10,628 bases of DNA from Oscillospiraceae bacterium. GTDB taxonomy: Bacteria; Bacillota; Clostridia; Oscillospirales; Acutalibacteraceae. A model generated the notes under the pieces. The model searched no databases, had not been told where the DNA came from, and was given only the letters and a program-made list of their open reading frames with translations. The translations under genes and the position numbers were made by a program. Where the stretch lies: contig WQRM01000044.1 of NCBI GenBank assembly GCA_009786735.1, forward strand, positions 1 to 10,628. Direction: 5' to 3'. Positions 1 to 7,671 of this stretch are shown in pieces. The first letter of the stretch is position 1. Every line of letters begins with the position of its first letter.

Positions 1-669
1 GGCGAGCTCTGCGGCGCAAATGAGCAGCGGTGCAACCGCCAGCAGATGCACGCCCGCCATGGCGACCAATGATTGCACGCCCGCTTGGGTGAAGGCGTCT
101 AATCGGCGGCCAAGCATGTGCTCGCGCACGATGTTGGTGAAGATGTCGAGCACGGCCGGGGTGAGTTCACTTTCGCAGCGCACTACGCGGCTTTTGACCG
201 CCCCGTTGCTCGCCTGCAGCGCAAGCATCGCCATGGTGCGGCTTAGTGGCGCGATTTCCACACGCTTCACGCGGACTTCCACGCCCGCAGCGGGCACACA
301 CAGTGCCGCACACGCGGTGAGCTCTGCGAGGAGCTTGCCGGCGTTCTCCAGCAGGCGCTCCGGTTCGCGGGCACGGTCGCGCAGTTGCGATTCGAGCCGC
401 GCGCGCTCTTCGGGCAGCAGTTCGCGCTGGGGCAGCAGGTGGTCGATGTAGTAACGATAGCCCTGCGGCGAGGGAATGCGTCCGGCGGAGGTGTGTGGCT
501 GTTCGAGATAACCTGCTTCAACCAGCTGCGCCATTTCGTTGCGGATGGTGGCAGAGGACACGTCGTCGGGCAGCAGTTCCATGAGCCGTTTGCTGCCCAC
601 GGGCTCGCCGGTTTCGTTGTATAACTCCACCACGGCCGCCAAAATGCGCTGCTTGCGATGGCTGGTCAT
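1..669 (-). CDS. hrcA: Heat-inducible transcription repressor HrcA (3' end cut by window edge)
   Basis: HrcA represses class I heat-shock operons (grpE-dnaK-dnaJ, groESL) by binding CIRCE operators, with GroEL modulating its activity. The first 223 codons are visible; the family is usually around 340 residues, so the C-terminal third lies outside the window. The start is ATG at 669-667, preceded by a G-rich Shine-Dalgarno (GGGGAGGGG). The N-terminus shows the winged-helix DNA-binding domain. The family signature is the run SSATIRNEMAQL followed by GYLEQPHTSAGRIPS and GYRYYID, at roughly residues 38-76. A central GAF-like dimerisation region begins after about residue 100. A CIRCE operator and a sigma-A promoter lie just upstream, so autoregulation is expected. 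grpE, dnaK and dnaJ would normally follow beyond the left edge. The identification is firm from the signature motifs plus the operator. Confidence 0.97.
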   Translation of the reverse strand, partial: MTSHRKQRILAAVVELYNETGEPVGSKRLMELLPDDVSSATIRNEMAQLVEAGYLEQPHTSAGRIPSPQGYRYYIDHLLPQRELLPEERARLESQLRDRAREPERLLENAGKLLAELTACAALCVPAAGVEVRVKRVEIAPLSRTMAMLALQASNGAVKSRVVRCESELTPAVLDIFTNIVREHMLGRRLDAFTQAGVQSLVAMAGVHLLAVAPLLICAAELA

Positions 670-696
670 GCTCTTCCCCTCCCCAAACCTCATGAG

Positions 697-752
697 CCTC
701 CCCCTTGGGGGAGGTGGCGCGAACGCGCCGGTGGGGGCAATCCCTCCCCCAC
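697..752. repeat. Palindromic intergenic repeat in the hrcA leader
   Basis: Three inverted repeats lie back to back between the CIRCE operator and the hrcA start. The first has an 8-bp stem CCTCCCCC/GGGGGAGG (697-704 with 707-714). The second has a 6-bp stem GGCGCG/CGCGCC (716-721 with 724-729). The third has a 7-bp stem GTGGGGG/CCCCCAC (731-737 with 746-752). The same layout (G/C-rich hairpin, TGGC, second hairpin, G-run) recurs with different bases at about 9840-9893, so this looks like a dispersed REP/MITE-like unit. Here it would be transcribed as part of the hrcA 5' leader. Confidence 0.7.
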
Positions 753-754
753 AC

Positions 755-781
755 TTAGCACTCAAACCCTGCGAGTGCTAG
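755..781 (-). promoter_or_regulatory. CIRCE operator (HrcA binding site)
   Basis: The site reads TTAGCACTC, nine bases, then GAGTGCTAG. The CIRCE consensus is TTAGCACTC-N9-GAGTGCTAA, so only the final base differs. It lies immediately downstream of the hrcA -10 box, around the predicted transcription start, where bound HrcA would block initiation and where the RNA could form a hairpin. Confidence 0.96.
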
Positions 782-791
782 CCTATCTACT

Positions 792-820
792 ATCATACCC
801 GCAAACGCGCGATTTGTCAA
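792..820 (-). promoter_or_regulatory. Sigma-A promoter of hrcA
   Basis: On the minus strand the -35 box TTGACA (820-815) and the -10 box TATGAT (797-792) are separated by exactly 17 bp. The -35 is a perfect match and the -10 matches at five of six bases. The predicted start near 785 falls just before the CIRCE operator, the usual class I heat-shock arrangement. Confidence 0.92.
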
Positions 821-840
821 CGGCTTAAATGTAAAGCTTT

Positions 841-858
841 TGTGAAATCTCGTTCACA
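841..858. promoter_or_regulatory. Short dyad upstream of the hrcA promoter
   Basis: A perfect inverted repeat TGTGAA, six bases, TTCACA lies about 20 bp upstream of the hrcA -35 box and about 20 bp past the M50 gene stop codon. An overlapping 7-bp pair GTGAAAT/ATTTCAC (842-848 with 866-872) could form a weak hairpin behind the M50 gene. It may be an operator or a poor terminator; no U-tract of usual quality follows. No known regulator is assigned. Confidence 0.3.
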
Positions 859-878
859 TATCACCATTTCACGCATTT

Positions 879-1451
879 TCAACAATTCCCCGCCACATAC
901 AAGACCGCAATCACCAGCGGCCAGTCCATCCCACGCGACAGCGAGAGGTAACCCACACCCGCCGCCATCGCAAACAGCACAACCAGCGAAACCGCCAGGC
1001 TGATATTCGCGGCGGTGGGCTCTTGCAGGCGGCGGCAAAGGGCGTAGTAAACCGCCCGCCCGCCATCAAGCTGGCGCACAGGCAGCAGGTTGAACACCGC
1101 AAAGCCCAGGTTGATCAGCGCAGCATCCGTCCAGCCAGCGGTGTAGCACAACACCGCAAGGGTGATGCTCACCGCAGGGCCTGCAAAGGCGATGATGATC
1201 TCCTTGCCAAAGCTTAGCCCAAGCCCCGGCGGGCATTCGATGCGCACACCGGCGGCGGCGAAGCACACGCGGTTGGGTCGCGCGCCAAAACTGAGCATTG
1301 CCGCAAGATGCCCAAGCTCGTGCAGGGCAGCAAAAAAGAGCCCCAACCCGATTTTCTCGGCCATGTTGAGGCTCAAGCACAGCACCACCATGCCCACGAA
1401 GTACACGCTGACGCTGACGGGCGTGCGGCGTTTGCCCAGCTTAATCGTCAT
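879..1451 (-). CDS. M50 site-2 protease, compact SpoIVFB-like
   Basis: This is a 190-residue integral-membrane metalloprotease. The zinc site is HELGH at residues 44-48, within a hydrophobic helix. The second family motif is NLLPVRQLDGG (121-131), with D129 as the expected third zinc ligand. The short hydrophobic FAGPA segment (89-93) precedes a further membrane helix, and about five or six membrane segments fit. The ATG at 1451 is preferred because it overlaps the end of the upstream gene by 11 bp (ATGACGATTAA), suggesting translational coupling; the longer open frame upstream of it is antisense-like sequence inside that gene. Known SpoIVFB cleaves pro-sigma-K in the mother cell and carries a C-terminal CBS domain, which this protein lacks. 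The M50 assignment is firm. The SpoIVFB role is inferred from the partner gene and the compact size; another intramembrane protease role is possible. Confidence 0.85.
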   Translation of the reverse strand: MTIKLGKRRTPVSVSVYFVGMVVLCLSLNMAEKIGLGLFFAALHELGHLAAMLSFGARPNRVCFAAAGVRIECPPGLGLSFGKEIIIAFAGPAVSITLAVLCYTAGWTDAALINLGFAVFNLLPVRQLDGGRAVYYALCRRLQEPTAANISLAVSLVVLFAMAAGVGYLSLSRGMDWPLVIAVLYVAGNC

Positions 1452-1923
1452 GTTCGTCCGTGGGCAGCTCGTCGTAGTCGTACTCATACTCGTATTCATA
1501 GTCTTCGGGCTGATTTTCATCTGTCTCAACCGCTTCGTCAAGCCTATCGTCCGGCTCGCGGTGCGGTGCAACCACGTAGATATCCTCGCGCAGGTTGCCA
1601 AACACGCTGCCCACAGCCGCCCACACCTCGCGCACCGACATATCCGTCTGCATCACGGCGCTGTAAGTCCGCTGCAACTGGCGATAGATGTTGGGCATCG
1701 CCCCGCGCGCCAGCAAGAGCATCAGCAACAGCGCCACGCAGGCGATGCCTTGCACCATGAGCACTTTGGCAAAGCCGTTTCTGGGGCGCTCGGCGAAGAT
1801 GTCTTCGTCGTCGTCCACTGCGGTTTCGTAGCCAGCCGCCACGCGCTCGCTGCCGCGAATTTGCCGCCGCGCCTCGCGCTGGGCGCGGATTTCTTCGTAC
1901 CGTGCGTTGTTGTAGCTTTCCAT
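1441..1923 (-). CDS. Single-pass membrane protein, candidate SpoIVFA-like partner of the M50 protease
   Basis: This 160-residue protein has a charged, arginine- and glutamate-rich cytoplasmic head (1-50), one membrane helix (about 51-72, [20 protein letters not shown]) and a short outer segment (about 73-117) containing [13 protein letters not shown] and [12 protein letters not shown]. It ends in a highly acidic tail rich in alternating Glu/Asp and Tyr (140-160). B. subtilis SpoIVFA has the same head-helix order and sits directly upstream of spoIVFB, holding it inactive until SpoIVB cleavage. That protein has a LytM-like C-terminal domain, which is absent here. The gene overlaps the M50 gene by 11 bp, so the two are surely one operon. 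No strong Shine-Dalgarno precedes the ATG at 1923. The SpoIVFA role rests on position and topology only; sequence reading alone cannot prove homology. Confidence 0.6.
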   Translation of the reverse strand: MESYNNARYEEIRAQREARRQIRGSERVAAGYETAVDDDEDIFAERPRNGFAKVLMVQGIACVALLLMLLLARGAMPNIYRQLQRTYSAVMQTDMSVREVWAAVGSVFGNLREDIYVVAPHREPDDRLDEAVETDENQPEDYEYEYEYDYDELPTDEHDD

Positions 1924-1955
1924 ACTTTATCCACACTTTCCGTTTGTACTGTTAC

Positions 1956-1984
1956 AAGCTATGCGCACGTCCTTAAAAACATGT
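1956..1984 (-). promoter_or_regulatory. Possible sigma-E-like promoter of the M50 operon
   Basis: On the minus strand ACATGTT (1984-1978) and CATAGCTT (1963-1956) are 14 bp apart. They partly match the sigma-E consensus (KMATATT, 14-15 bp, CATACAMT): five of seven and five of eight positions. No good sigma-A promoter is visible upstream of 1923. Known spoIVF operons are sigma-E dependent, which makes the weak match worth recording. Confidence 0.3.
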
Positions 1985-1993
1985 TGGACTTAC

Positions 1994-2021
1994 ACCATAA
2001 CTTTGCTTCGCGCATACAATG
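1994..2021 (+). promoter_or_regulatory. Sigma-K-like promoter of the giant collagen-like gene
   Basis: AC at 1994-1995, a 17-bp spacer and CATACAATG at 2013-2021 fit the sigma-K pattern AC-N17-CATANNNTA with one mismatch at the last base. CATACAAT also equals the sigma-E -10 consensus, but no sigma-E -35 lies at the right distance. TACAAT could serve sigma-A, yet no TTGACA-like box stands 16-18 bp upstream. The predicted start near 2028 leaves a leader of about 38 nt. Confidence 0.5.
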
Positions 2022-2051
2022 TGGTGAGTTATTTTGCTTACTTTTACATAC

Positions 2052-2058
2052 AAGGAGA
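2052..2058 (+). promoter_or_regulatory. Shine-Dalgarno fixing the start of the giant gene
   Basis: AAGGAGA lies 7 nt before the ATG at 2066. The reading frame is open for 35 more codons upstream to 1961, but that segment overlaps the promoter-like sequence and has no ribosome binding site, so 2066 is taken as the start. Confidence 0.92.
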
Positions 2059-2065
2059 TATATTT

Positions 2066-5000
2066 ATGAATCCGTTTAGCGACTTCGAGCAACAAATAGA
2101 GCCGCAAAGCGACATGCAATTCCGCTACCCCAACTTTGATTTTGCCAGCGGTGGCTGCTGTGACACCTGCAACGGCGGCACCGGCGCAACCGGTCCGCAA
2201 GGCGAGCCCGGACCACAGGGCTATCCCGGTCCAATGGGCCCGCAGGGTTATCCAGGTGAAACTGGTGCGACCGGCGAAATGGGCCCGCAAGGCTATCCCG
2301 GCGAAACTGGCGCGACCGGCGCAACCGGCTATACCGGCGCGACTGGCGCCACGGGTGTCACTGGTCCAACCGGACCGGGCTTTGAGTGCGTGGAAGAATT
2401 CCATGCATATGTTCTGCAGGCCGATGGCACCATTGCGGTGATCGACCAAGAAACCAATGCGCAAGTAGACACCATTGCAGTGCCCAGCATTACATTCACA
2501 CAGGACATTGCCTCAAATGCGGCAAGCAATGAGCTGTACGTGGTTGGTCAAAATCTCTTGGCAGTGATTGACACCACAACCGGTGAGGAAACACAAACGA
2601 TTCCCATTGCGGCTACCCCGATTAGAGTGACGTATAACGCAGTCACCGACAGAATTTATGTGCAGAGCAGCCCCAGTGCGTTGATTACCGTGCTTGACGG
2701 CACAACCAAAGCAGAAGTTTCTGCGTTCACAGGCATCGAAAACCTTGTGGTGGACACCAACACCGGCAATCTATATGGTGTTTCTTCAAACCTAAACCTA
2801 GTCGCAATTGATGGACAAAGCAACGACGTTACCGATACAATACAGAGCAGCACAGGGCTAGGCTACTCCCAGGCTAACATGGTGTTTGACGCATCGCGCA
2901 ACCGCCTGTATGCCGTCAGCCAACAAACCATGGATGTCATCGACACCACAACGAATACGCTCATTGACGCGTTCTCGCTGGCCGATGCGCCAGGCGACTT
3001 CATGCAGTTTGCCATCGACCCTTCTCTCAACATCCTCTACGTTGCCTCCACTGAGTTGCATTTGCCGGGCGGTTTTGAGGAAATCTGGGTTACCACCTAT
3101 GACCTCAACACCAACTCCGTGCTGTACAGCACCAGCTTGGACACACTTACCGGGGCGTTCTTGATTGCGGTTGACGATGCCACCGGGCAGTTGTTTGTGT
3201 ACAGCTGGCCTAACTTGCGAATCTATCAAAGCAATGAGAACGGCGCGCTAGAACCCGTGGGCAGTGTGCCGATGTCCAACGCAATGGGTGTTGCGTTTGT
3301 GGAAACCAACACCTGCCCGCGCGGTGCAACCGGCCCAACCGGTGCCACCGGCGCGACCGGTTATACCGGACCAACCGGACCAACCGGCCCGGGCATGGGC
3401 TGCGCCATGCTGTCATACACCTTTGTGGCAGACGGCGACACCATCACCATGATCAACCCGTTGACCCACGAAACCAATGTGGTCACTGCGCCATTCCCCG
3501 TTGCCTACATGGCTGTTGATCCCGAGCTGCGCAAGCTCTACATCGTCTCGGCAGACGGACAATTCGCCGTGTTCGACGAGCCCACGCGCACCTTCACCGA
3601 GCTAGCACTATCAGCCTCCGATGCAACTGCCATTGCAGTCAACCGCAACAACCACAAGATTTACGTCACCTCGCAGGAAAGCAATCTCATCAGCATCTTC
3701 AACGGCTACACCGGGCAGTTCCTCACGTCCATTTCCATTTTCCGCCCCGGCTACATCGTCATTAACCCCGAAACCAACATCGCCTACGTCTCCACCGCCT
3801 CCGGTTTGCAGCTGCTCAACACCAACTCCGACCGCATCATCGGCAGCGTGGACAACACCTTCAACCTCACGCGCATGACCGTGAATTATTGCGCAAACAG
3901 GATTTTCGCCATCGATGGCGGCACCGGCATCGCAGTCATTGATGCCAAGTGCAACGCGATCTGCGCGCACATCGACGTGCCAGAAGGCGTGAGCAACATC
4001 GTGGTGAACCCCCGCCTTGCGCTGTTGTATGTCGTCACCGCCGACGGCAGCGCTGTGCTCGTTTACGACACCTGCAACTACGAACGCGTCGGGCAGCTGG
4101 ATCTGCCCCCTTCGGCGCAAATCAACGGCATCTCCATTGATCTGCCCAACCATCTGCTGTATCTGACCGATGCTTCGGGCGCAAGCTTCGTCTTTGTGCT
4201 CGACGGCGGCACCAACGAGCAAACCGGCTTGATGCCCGGCGTGATCAACACTGGCGGCGTGGTCACCATGGCATGCAACCCGCCCTGCAACACCAACCCA
4301 TGCTGCGGCAGAGCCCCCTCGCCTGCCCCGCCACCGCTGCCCAATGATGACTTCTTCGTCCGTGCCTTTCCGACCTCCTTCATCTTGCCGGGTGGCACCG
4401 TTTGGCTCGAAATCCTGTTTAACGATTACTACGGCGCGTATGGCGCAGGCGTCTCACTGTTCGTGGGTGATTACCAAGACTTTGACGAAGTTGAGGGTTT
4501 GTCCGCAACGCCTGCACAGGGTATGTTCCATACGTTGATGCCGGGCATCCCTGAAGGTTTGGAAACGCTGCACAACCGCTATGCGCAGCCACCGACGCAC
4601 GACGTGGTGCAAGCCCTTGACATTGAGCCGCAAGCCGCAAGCGCCTGCACCTTCGTCTGGGAACTCCGCAACCATACTTCCCCAGACACCACGCTCACAC
4701 CACTTGGGGAAAGTGCCTTTGTGGTCAGTGGCATGGACGAATATGGGCCCATTGTTGTGCGCGCAACATGCCTAGAAACCGGGCGTTACCAAGAATCCAT
4801 CATCCGCGTGCAACCCACCATTACAATCGCAACAACCGAAAACTCTGTATACGCAGGCGAAGAACTGCCGATCTCTGCCACCGTGGAAAACGGCAATGCC
4901 GCCGAATTGACGTGGAGTATCATCAGCCCACATGCGGCGGGCACTCGCATCTCCCCGAGCCATGGTGCCAATGTCGCTCTTATCGTTGCGCCCAACGAAA

Positions 5001-7489
5001 CCGCAACCAGCCTCCACATCGTTACACACATGCCTTCTGGTCCCGGCGGTGCCGGCGTGTTCATCGCCGTGCTGCAACCGCCCGAGCCCACCATTGCGCT
5101 CACCCCTGACAGCGAAACGATCACCGCCGGCACGGGCGTAACAATCGTTGCCGATGTGCAAAACGGCGACTCTTCGCAGCTGTCATGGATTATTCTCACG
5201 CCACATGTTGCGCCAAACACATTCCTCACGCAAAGCAACGGCGATTCTACTGCTCTTTTCGTTGACACCAACGAAACTGCGCCAAGCATCACTATTCGCG
5301 CATGGTTGGGCAGCGGCGGCGAAAACATCATTCGCGATGTCACCATTTTTGTTGAGCCGCAAACTGCCTATCCCAACAGCATCGACGTCACCGCAACGCC
5401 CCCAGAGGGCGTGCGTGCGGGAGCCGTGACCCTGCAAGCCATCGCCGACCAAGGCACTGCGTTCTTGTTTGACAACTTGCACTGGTCACTGCGCGAACCC
5501 CACAACTTTGGCACACAGCTTTCTTCTGACACCGGCGATTTCATCCTGCTACACATCGATGCCAACGAAGCAGCACCGTCCCTTGTGGTTGACTGGACGG
5601 CGACCACACCGCTCCAAACCTTAAGCGGCACGACGGTAATTCCCATTGATCAACCAGCCAGCCTCTTTGAGATCATCGCCAGCGAAAACCCTGCCGCCCC
5701 CGGCAGCGGCATCCAGCTGTTCGCCGACACTTCCTGCGACCAACTCACATGGACGATCGAACACCGACAATCCGGCAACACATGGCTTGACACTGTGTCC
5801 AACAACAACACCATATACTTGTACATTGGTGCAGACGAACCCGGTCCGGTCATCGTGCGCGCACAATGCGACGACGGCAGCGGCTATGGCGAAATCACAG
5901 TCTATGTCGAAGAGCCCGAAGCGCTCTATCCCACCAGCGTTTCCGCGCTCGCCAACCCCGCCGAAGGCGTGCCTGCCGGAAATGTATTGATACTCGCCAT
6001 CGCCGACCAAAACCCTGCTTTTCTAACGGATAATCTGCACTGGACTATTCTTGAGCCGCGCGCGCCCGGCACACTGCTTTCGCGCTCAACCGGCAACGCC
6101 CTCACGCTGCACATTGATGCCAACGAAACCGCCTCTTCCCTTACGCTGGAGTGGACGCTCACCACGCCAACCCAAACGTTGAGCGACACATTGGTAATCC
6201 CCGTGCAGCAACCACCCGAACCGCTCGTCATCACCGCCACCTCAAACCCCGCTTTGCCGGGCGAGCACGTTGAACTGCACATTGAGGGTGATTGCGTTTC
6301 AGAATGGGCGATTGTTTCGGGTTCACTGGCTGCAGGCACACAGCTGTTCCTTCAAGATCAACCGTGGAACTACAACATTCTGATCATCGGCGAAAACCAA
6401 CGCGAGCCCATCGTTGTGCGCGCGACGTGTGAGGCTGACGGCAACTATGGCGAAATCACCATTACCGTGCAGCAGCCAACAGAGCCGCTAGAGCCTGCCA
6501 TCATCGCCAGCGCAACGCATGTGCCCCCGGGAAGCGTGGTTCAGTTGGCAACCAATCTCGGCTGCGCCGCCACATGGTGGATGGAAGGTCCAAGCAGCGG
6601 CACGCTTGAGCATTCTTGGGTGCCGGTCACGCACAACACGCTTCATATCGGCTCTTCTGTGGATGAAAGATTCGTCATCTATGCAAGTTGCGACGGCCAT
6701 AACGTGGAGATCGTAATCACCACCGGTTATGGTGAAGCACCATTGTATCGCCTCACCGGCATCACCGCCAGCACCACCACCGCGCATCCGGGCGACAATG
6801 TTGAGCTGGACTCCGTCGGCATTTGCCCCCCCGTCAACTGGGAAATCGTCGGCTCGCGCCATGCGGGAACCACCCTTGAATTCCTTCAGAACTCACCGGT
6901 CAACACCCTGCGCATCGCCCCGGCAGAAACCGTCGAGTCCATCACCGTGCGCGGAACTTGCGTCCAAGACGGCAGCACCGCCGAAATCACCATTAATGTG
7001 ACTCAATATCCCAACTGGATCTCCGTGAATGTGAATCCCCGAGATATCCCGCTTGGCGGAACGGCTTTGCTGCAAGCAACCGCTGATCAAGGCGATTTGA
7101 GCGACCTGCTGTGGGAGTTAAGTGGTGCTTCGGATCCCTTCACAAGTCTATCTGACATCACCGGCGAACAGGTAACGCTCCGCATCGGTCCTTCTGAAAA
7201 CCCCGACCTCTGGGTTACGTGGACACTCAACACACCAAGCCAAACCTTGATGGGCTCAGAAGCAATCTCCGTCAACCAAAGCATTTCTGCGGTGCAAGCG
7301 CCTCTCGATGGCCTGCTACCCGGAAATCAACACTTGCCACCAACGCTGCCCATCCAGCCACGTAGCCAAGTCGCACCGCCCGCTGCACCCGCGCCGCGAC
7401 CCCAGCCGCGCGTCACACCCGGGCTTCCCGCGCACCATCTCCAGCCCCACATGTTCATCTCCGACGGCGGCTCGGTGTATTACTACTAA
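2066..7489 (+). CDS. Giant collagen-like / beta-propeller / Ig-repeat protein, probable exosporium or spore-surface protein
   Basis: The protein has 1807 residues. Residues 1-39 form a head with CCDTC (31-35). A collagen-like run of Gly-X-Y triplets (40-105), many Gly-Ala-Thr or Gly-Pro-Thr, precedes a seven-bladed YVTN-type propeller (about 113-416). A second collagen-like run (420-443) precedes another seven-bladed propeller (446-737). A Cys/Pro linker (738-761, with [11 protein letters not shown]) leads to about ten Ig-like domains (762-1740) and a Pro-rich tail (1741-1807) ending GGSVYYY. There is no signal peptide, membrane helix, LPXTG or S-layer motif. Gly-X-Thr collagen, missing secretion signal and a sigma-K-like promoter are typical of exosporium filament proteins such as BclA, made in the mother cell and assembled on the spore; BclA itself ends in a TNF-like domain, absent here. 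The gene is monocistronic, ending at a strong terminator. A cell-surface adhesin is the alternative but would need an export signal. Confidence 0.8.
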   Translation: MNPFSDFEQQIEPQSDMQFRYPNFDFASGGCCDTCNGGTGATGPQGEPGPQGYPGPMGPQGYPGETGATGEMGPQGYPGETGATGATGYTGATGATGVTGPTGPGFECVEEFHAYVLQADGTIAVIDQETNAQVDTIAVPSITFTQDIASNAASNELYVVGQNLLAVIDTTTGEETQTIPIAATPIRVTYNAVTDRIYVQSSPSALITVLDGTTKAEVSAFTGIENLVVDTNTGNLYGVSSNLNLVAIDGQSNDVTDTIQSSTGLGYSQANMVFDASRNRLYAVSQQTMDVIDTTTNTLIDAFSLADAPGDFMQFAIDPSLNILYVASTELHLPGGFEEIWVTTYDLNTNSVLYSTSLDTLTGAFLIAVDDATGQLFVYSWPNLRIYQSNENGALEPVGSVPMSNAMGVAFVETNTCPRGATGPTGATGATGYTGPTGPTGPGMGCAMLSYTFVADGDTITMINPLTHETNVVTAPFPVAYMAVDPELRKLYIVSADGQFAVFDEPTRTFTELALSASDATAIAVNRNNHKIYVTSQESNLISIFNGYTGQFLTSISIFRPGYIVINPETNIAYVSTASGLQLLNTNSDRIIGSVDNTFNLTRMTVNYCANRIFAIDGGTGIAVIDAKCNAICAHIDVPEGVSNIVVNPRLALLYVVTADGSAVLVYDTCNYERVGQLDLPPSAQINGISIDLPNHLLYLTDASGASFVFVLDGGTNEQTGLMPGVINTGGVVTMACNPPCNTNPCCGRAPSPAPPPLPNDDFFVRAFPTSFILPGGTVWLEILFNDYYGAYGAGVSLFVGDYQDFDEVEGLSATPAQGMFHTLMPGIPEGLETLHNRYAQPPTHDVVQALDIEPQAASACTFVWELRNHTSPDTTLTPLGESAFVVSGMDEYGPIVVRATCLETGRYQESIIRVQPTITIATTENSVYAGEELPISATVENGNAAELTWSIISPHAAGTRISPSHGANVALIVAPNETATSLHIVTHMPSGPGGAGVFIAVLQPPEPTIALTPDSETITAGTGVTIVADVQNGDSSQLSWIILTPHVAPNTFLTQSNGDSTALFVDTNETAPSITIRAWLGSGGENIIRDVTIFVEPQTAYPNSIDVTATPPEGVRAGAVTLQAIADQGTAFLFDNLHWSLREPHNFGTQLSSDTGDFILLHIDANEAAPSLVVDWTATTPLQTLSGTTVIPIDQPASLFEIIASENPAAPGSGIQLFADTSCDQLTWTIEHRQSGNTWLDTVSNNNTIYLYIGADEPGPVIVRAQCDDGSGYGEITVYVEEPEALYPTSVSALANPAEGVPAGNVLILAIADQNPAFLTDNLHWTILEPRAPGTLLSRSTGNALTLHIDANETASSLTLEWTLTTPTQTLSDTLVIPVQQPPEPLVITATSNPALPGEHVELHIEGDCVSEWAIVSGSLAAGTQLFLQDQPWNYNILIIGENQREPIVVRATCEADGNYGEITITVQQPTEPLEPAIIASATHVPPGSVVQLATNLGCAATWWMEGPSSGTLEHSWVPVTHNTLHIGSSVDERFVIYASCDGHNVEIVITTGYGEAPLYRLTGITASTTTAHPGDNVELDSVGICPPVNWEIVGSRHAGTTLEFLQNSPVNTLRIAPAETVESITVRGTCVQDGSTAEITINVTQYPNWISVNVNPRDIPLGGTALLQATADQGDLSDLLWELSGASDPFTSLSDITGEQVTLRIGPSENPDLWVTWTLNTPSQTLMGSEAISVNQSISAVQAPLDGLLPGNQHLPPTLPIQPRSQVAPPAAPAPRPQPRVTPGLPAHHLQPHMFISDGGSVYYY
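2183..2380 (+). repeat. First collagen-like Gly-X-Y repeat (about 22 triplets)
   Basis: Residues 40-105 of the giant protein carry glycine at every third position. The motif GPQGYPG occurs three times, and a 15-residue unit ([13 protein letters not shown] plus two residues) is duplicated in tandem at residues 58-72 and 73-87, a 45-bp DNA repeat. Thr dominates the Y position in the second half. Cys108 follows immediately. Confidence 0.93.
2402..3313 (+). repeat. First seven-bladed YVTN-type propeller
   Basis: Seven blade motifs of the form L/I/A-Y-V...(I/V)-D...T can be counted in residues 113-416. They start at [82 protein letters not shown] (with an insert) and [12 protein letters not shown]. 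Spacing is 40-50 residues. Seven is the standard closed number for this fold. Confidence 0.85.
3323..3394 (+). repeat. Second collagen-like Gly-X-Thr repeat (8 triplets)
   Basis: Residues 420-443 are eight triplets of Gly-Ala-Thr, Gly-Pro-Thr and Gly-Tyr-Thr, ending GPGMGC. It follows Cys417 and directly precedes the second propeller, mirroring the first collagen-propeller junction (GPGFEC). Confidence 0.92.
3401..4276 (+). repeat. Second seven-bladed YVTN-type propeller
   Basis: Seven blade motifs fall in residues 446-737: [86 protein letters not shown] and [16 protein letters not shown]. The blade count equals that of the first propeller. Several cysteines (446, 609, 629, 633, 670) occur here, whereas the first propeller has few. 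Confidence 0.85.
4349..7285 (+). repeat. Array of about ten Ig-like domains in two sequence classes
   Basis: Residues 762-1740 contain units of about 85-95 residues. Each has a core Trp (LTWSI, LSWII, LHWSL, EWAI, NWEI, LLWEL and similar), a central L-x-I strand and a closing strand ending in a V-x-P or V-x-Q-x-P linker. Five units have a cysteine just before the Trp and another in a VRATC-like strand 41-45 residues later. The other five lack cysteine. The first unit (about 762-917) is longer and divergent. The fold call is by pattern; no specific Ig family was assigned. Confidence 0.7.
5366..6481 (+). repeat. 186-residue two-domain super-repeat in the Ig array
   Basis: Residues 1101-1286 and 1287-1472 are two copies of a pair of Ig-like domains, one cysteine-free followed by one with a Cys pair. 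Copy one has [15 protein letters not shown] and [15 protein letters not shown]. Copy two has [15 protein letters not shown] and [15 protein letters not shown] at the matching positions. The DNA period is 558 bp. Confidence 0.8.
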
Positions 7490-7510
7490 AGTAGACCAAC
7501 AGTCACACAT

Positions 7511-7552
7511 CCCCTGGCTCTCAATCGAGGGCTGGGGGCTTTTTTGTTTTTT
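7511..7552 (+). terminator. Rho-independent terminator of the giant gene
   Basis: A 12-bp stem (7511-7522 with 7527-7538, three G-U pairs, loop AATC) is followed by a T-rich tract with two runs of six T. It lies 21 bp after the stop codon. Confidence 0.92.
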
Positions 7553-7559
7553 GACAAAC

Positions 7560-7598
7560 AACAAAATCCCCGCCATTACTGGCGAGGCGGGTTGTTTA
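7560..7598 (-). terminator. Terminator downstream of tRNA-Val
   Basis: The stem CCCGCC/GGCGGG (7591-7586 with 7574-7569 on the minus strand) is followed by ATTTTGTTGTTTG. The plus strand also has TTGTTTATT after the hairpin, so it could work both ways. It faces the giant gene's terminator, isolating the two convergent units. Confidence 0.65.
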
Positions 7599-7671
7599 TT
7601 CAATGGGACTCGTGGTTTTGCAGTGTTTTTGGATAGAACACAGCGAAGCGACCGAGCCCCACCGCAGGTGG

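Noticed and set aside
1452-1601. 50-codon N-terminal extension of the M50 protease
   Set aside because: It is an out-of-frame reading of the SpoIVFA-like tail with low-complexity Ser/Thr; the overlapping ATG at 1451 is better.
1961-2065. N-terminal extension of the giant gene
   Set aside because: No ribosome binding site precedes 1961, the segment covers promoter-like sequence, and a strong AAGGAGA fixes the start at 2066.
1162-2079. 305-codon plus-strand open frame
   Set aside because: It is antisense to the M50 and SpoIVFA-like genes, which have clear motifs (HELGH, LDGG) and overlap as an operon. The plus-strand reading shows no domain.
2183-2380. CRISPR-like or minisatellite array
   Set aside because: The periodicity is the 9-bp and 45-bp pattern of Gly-X-Y codons in a coding frame; there are no unique spacers.
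3611-4222. 203-codon minus-strand open frame, and similar antisense frames over the giant gene
   Set aside because: They are by-products of GC-rich codons opposite a repetitive gene, with no start signals or domains.
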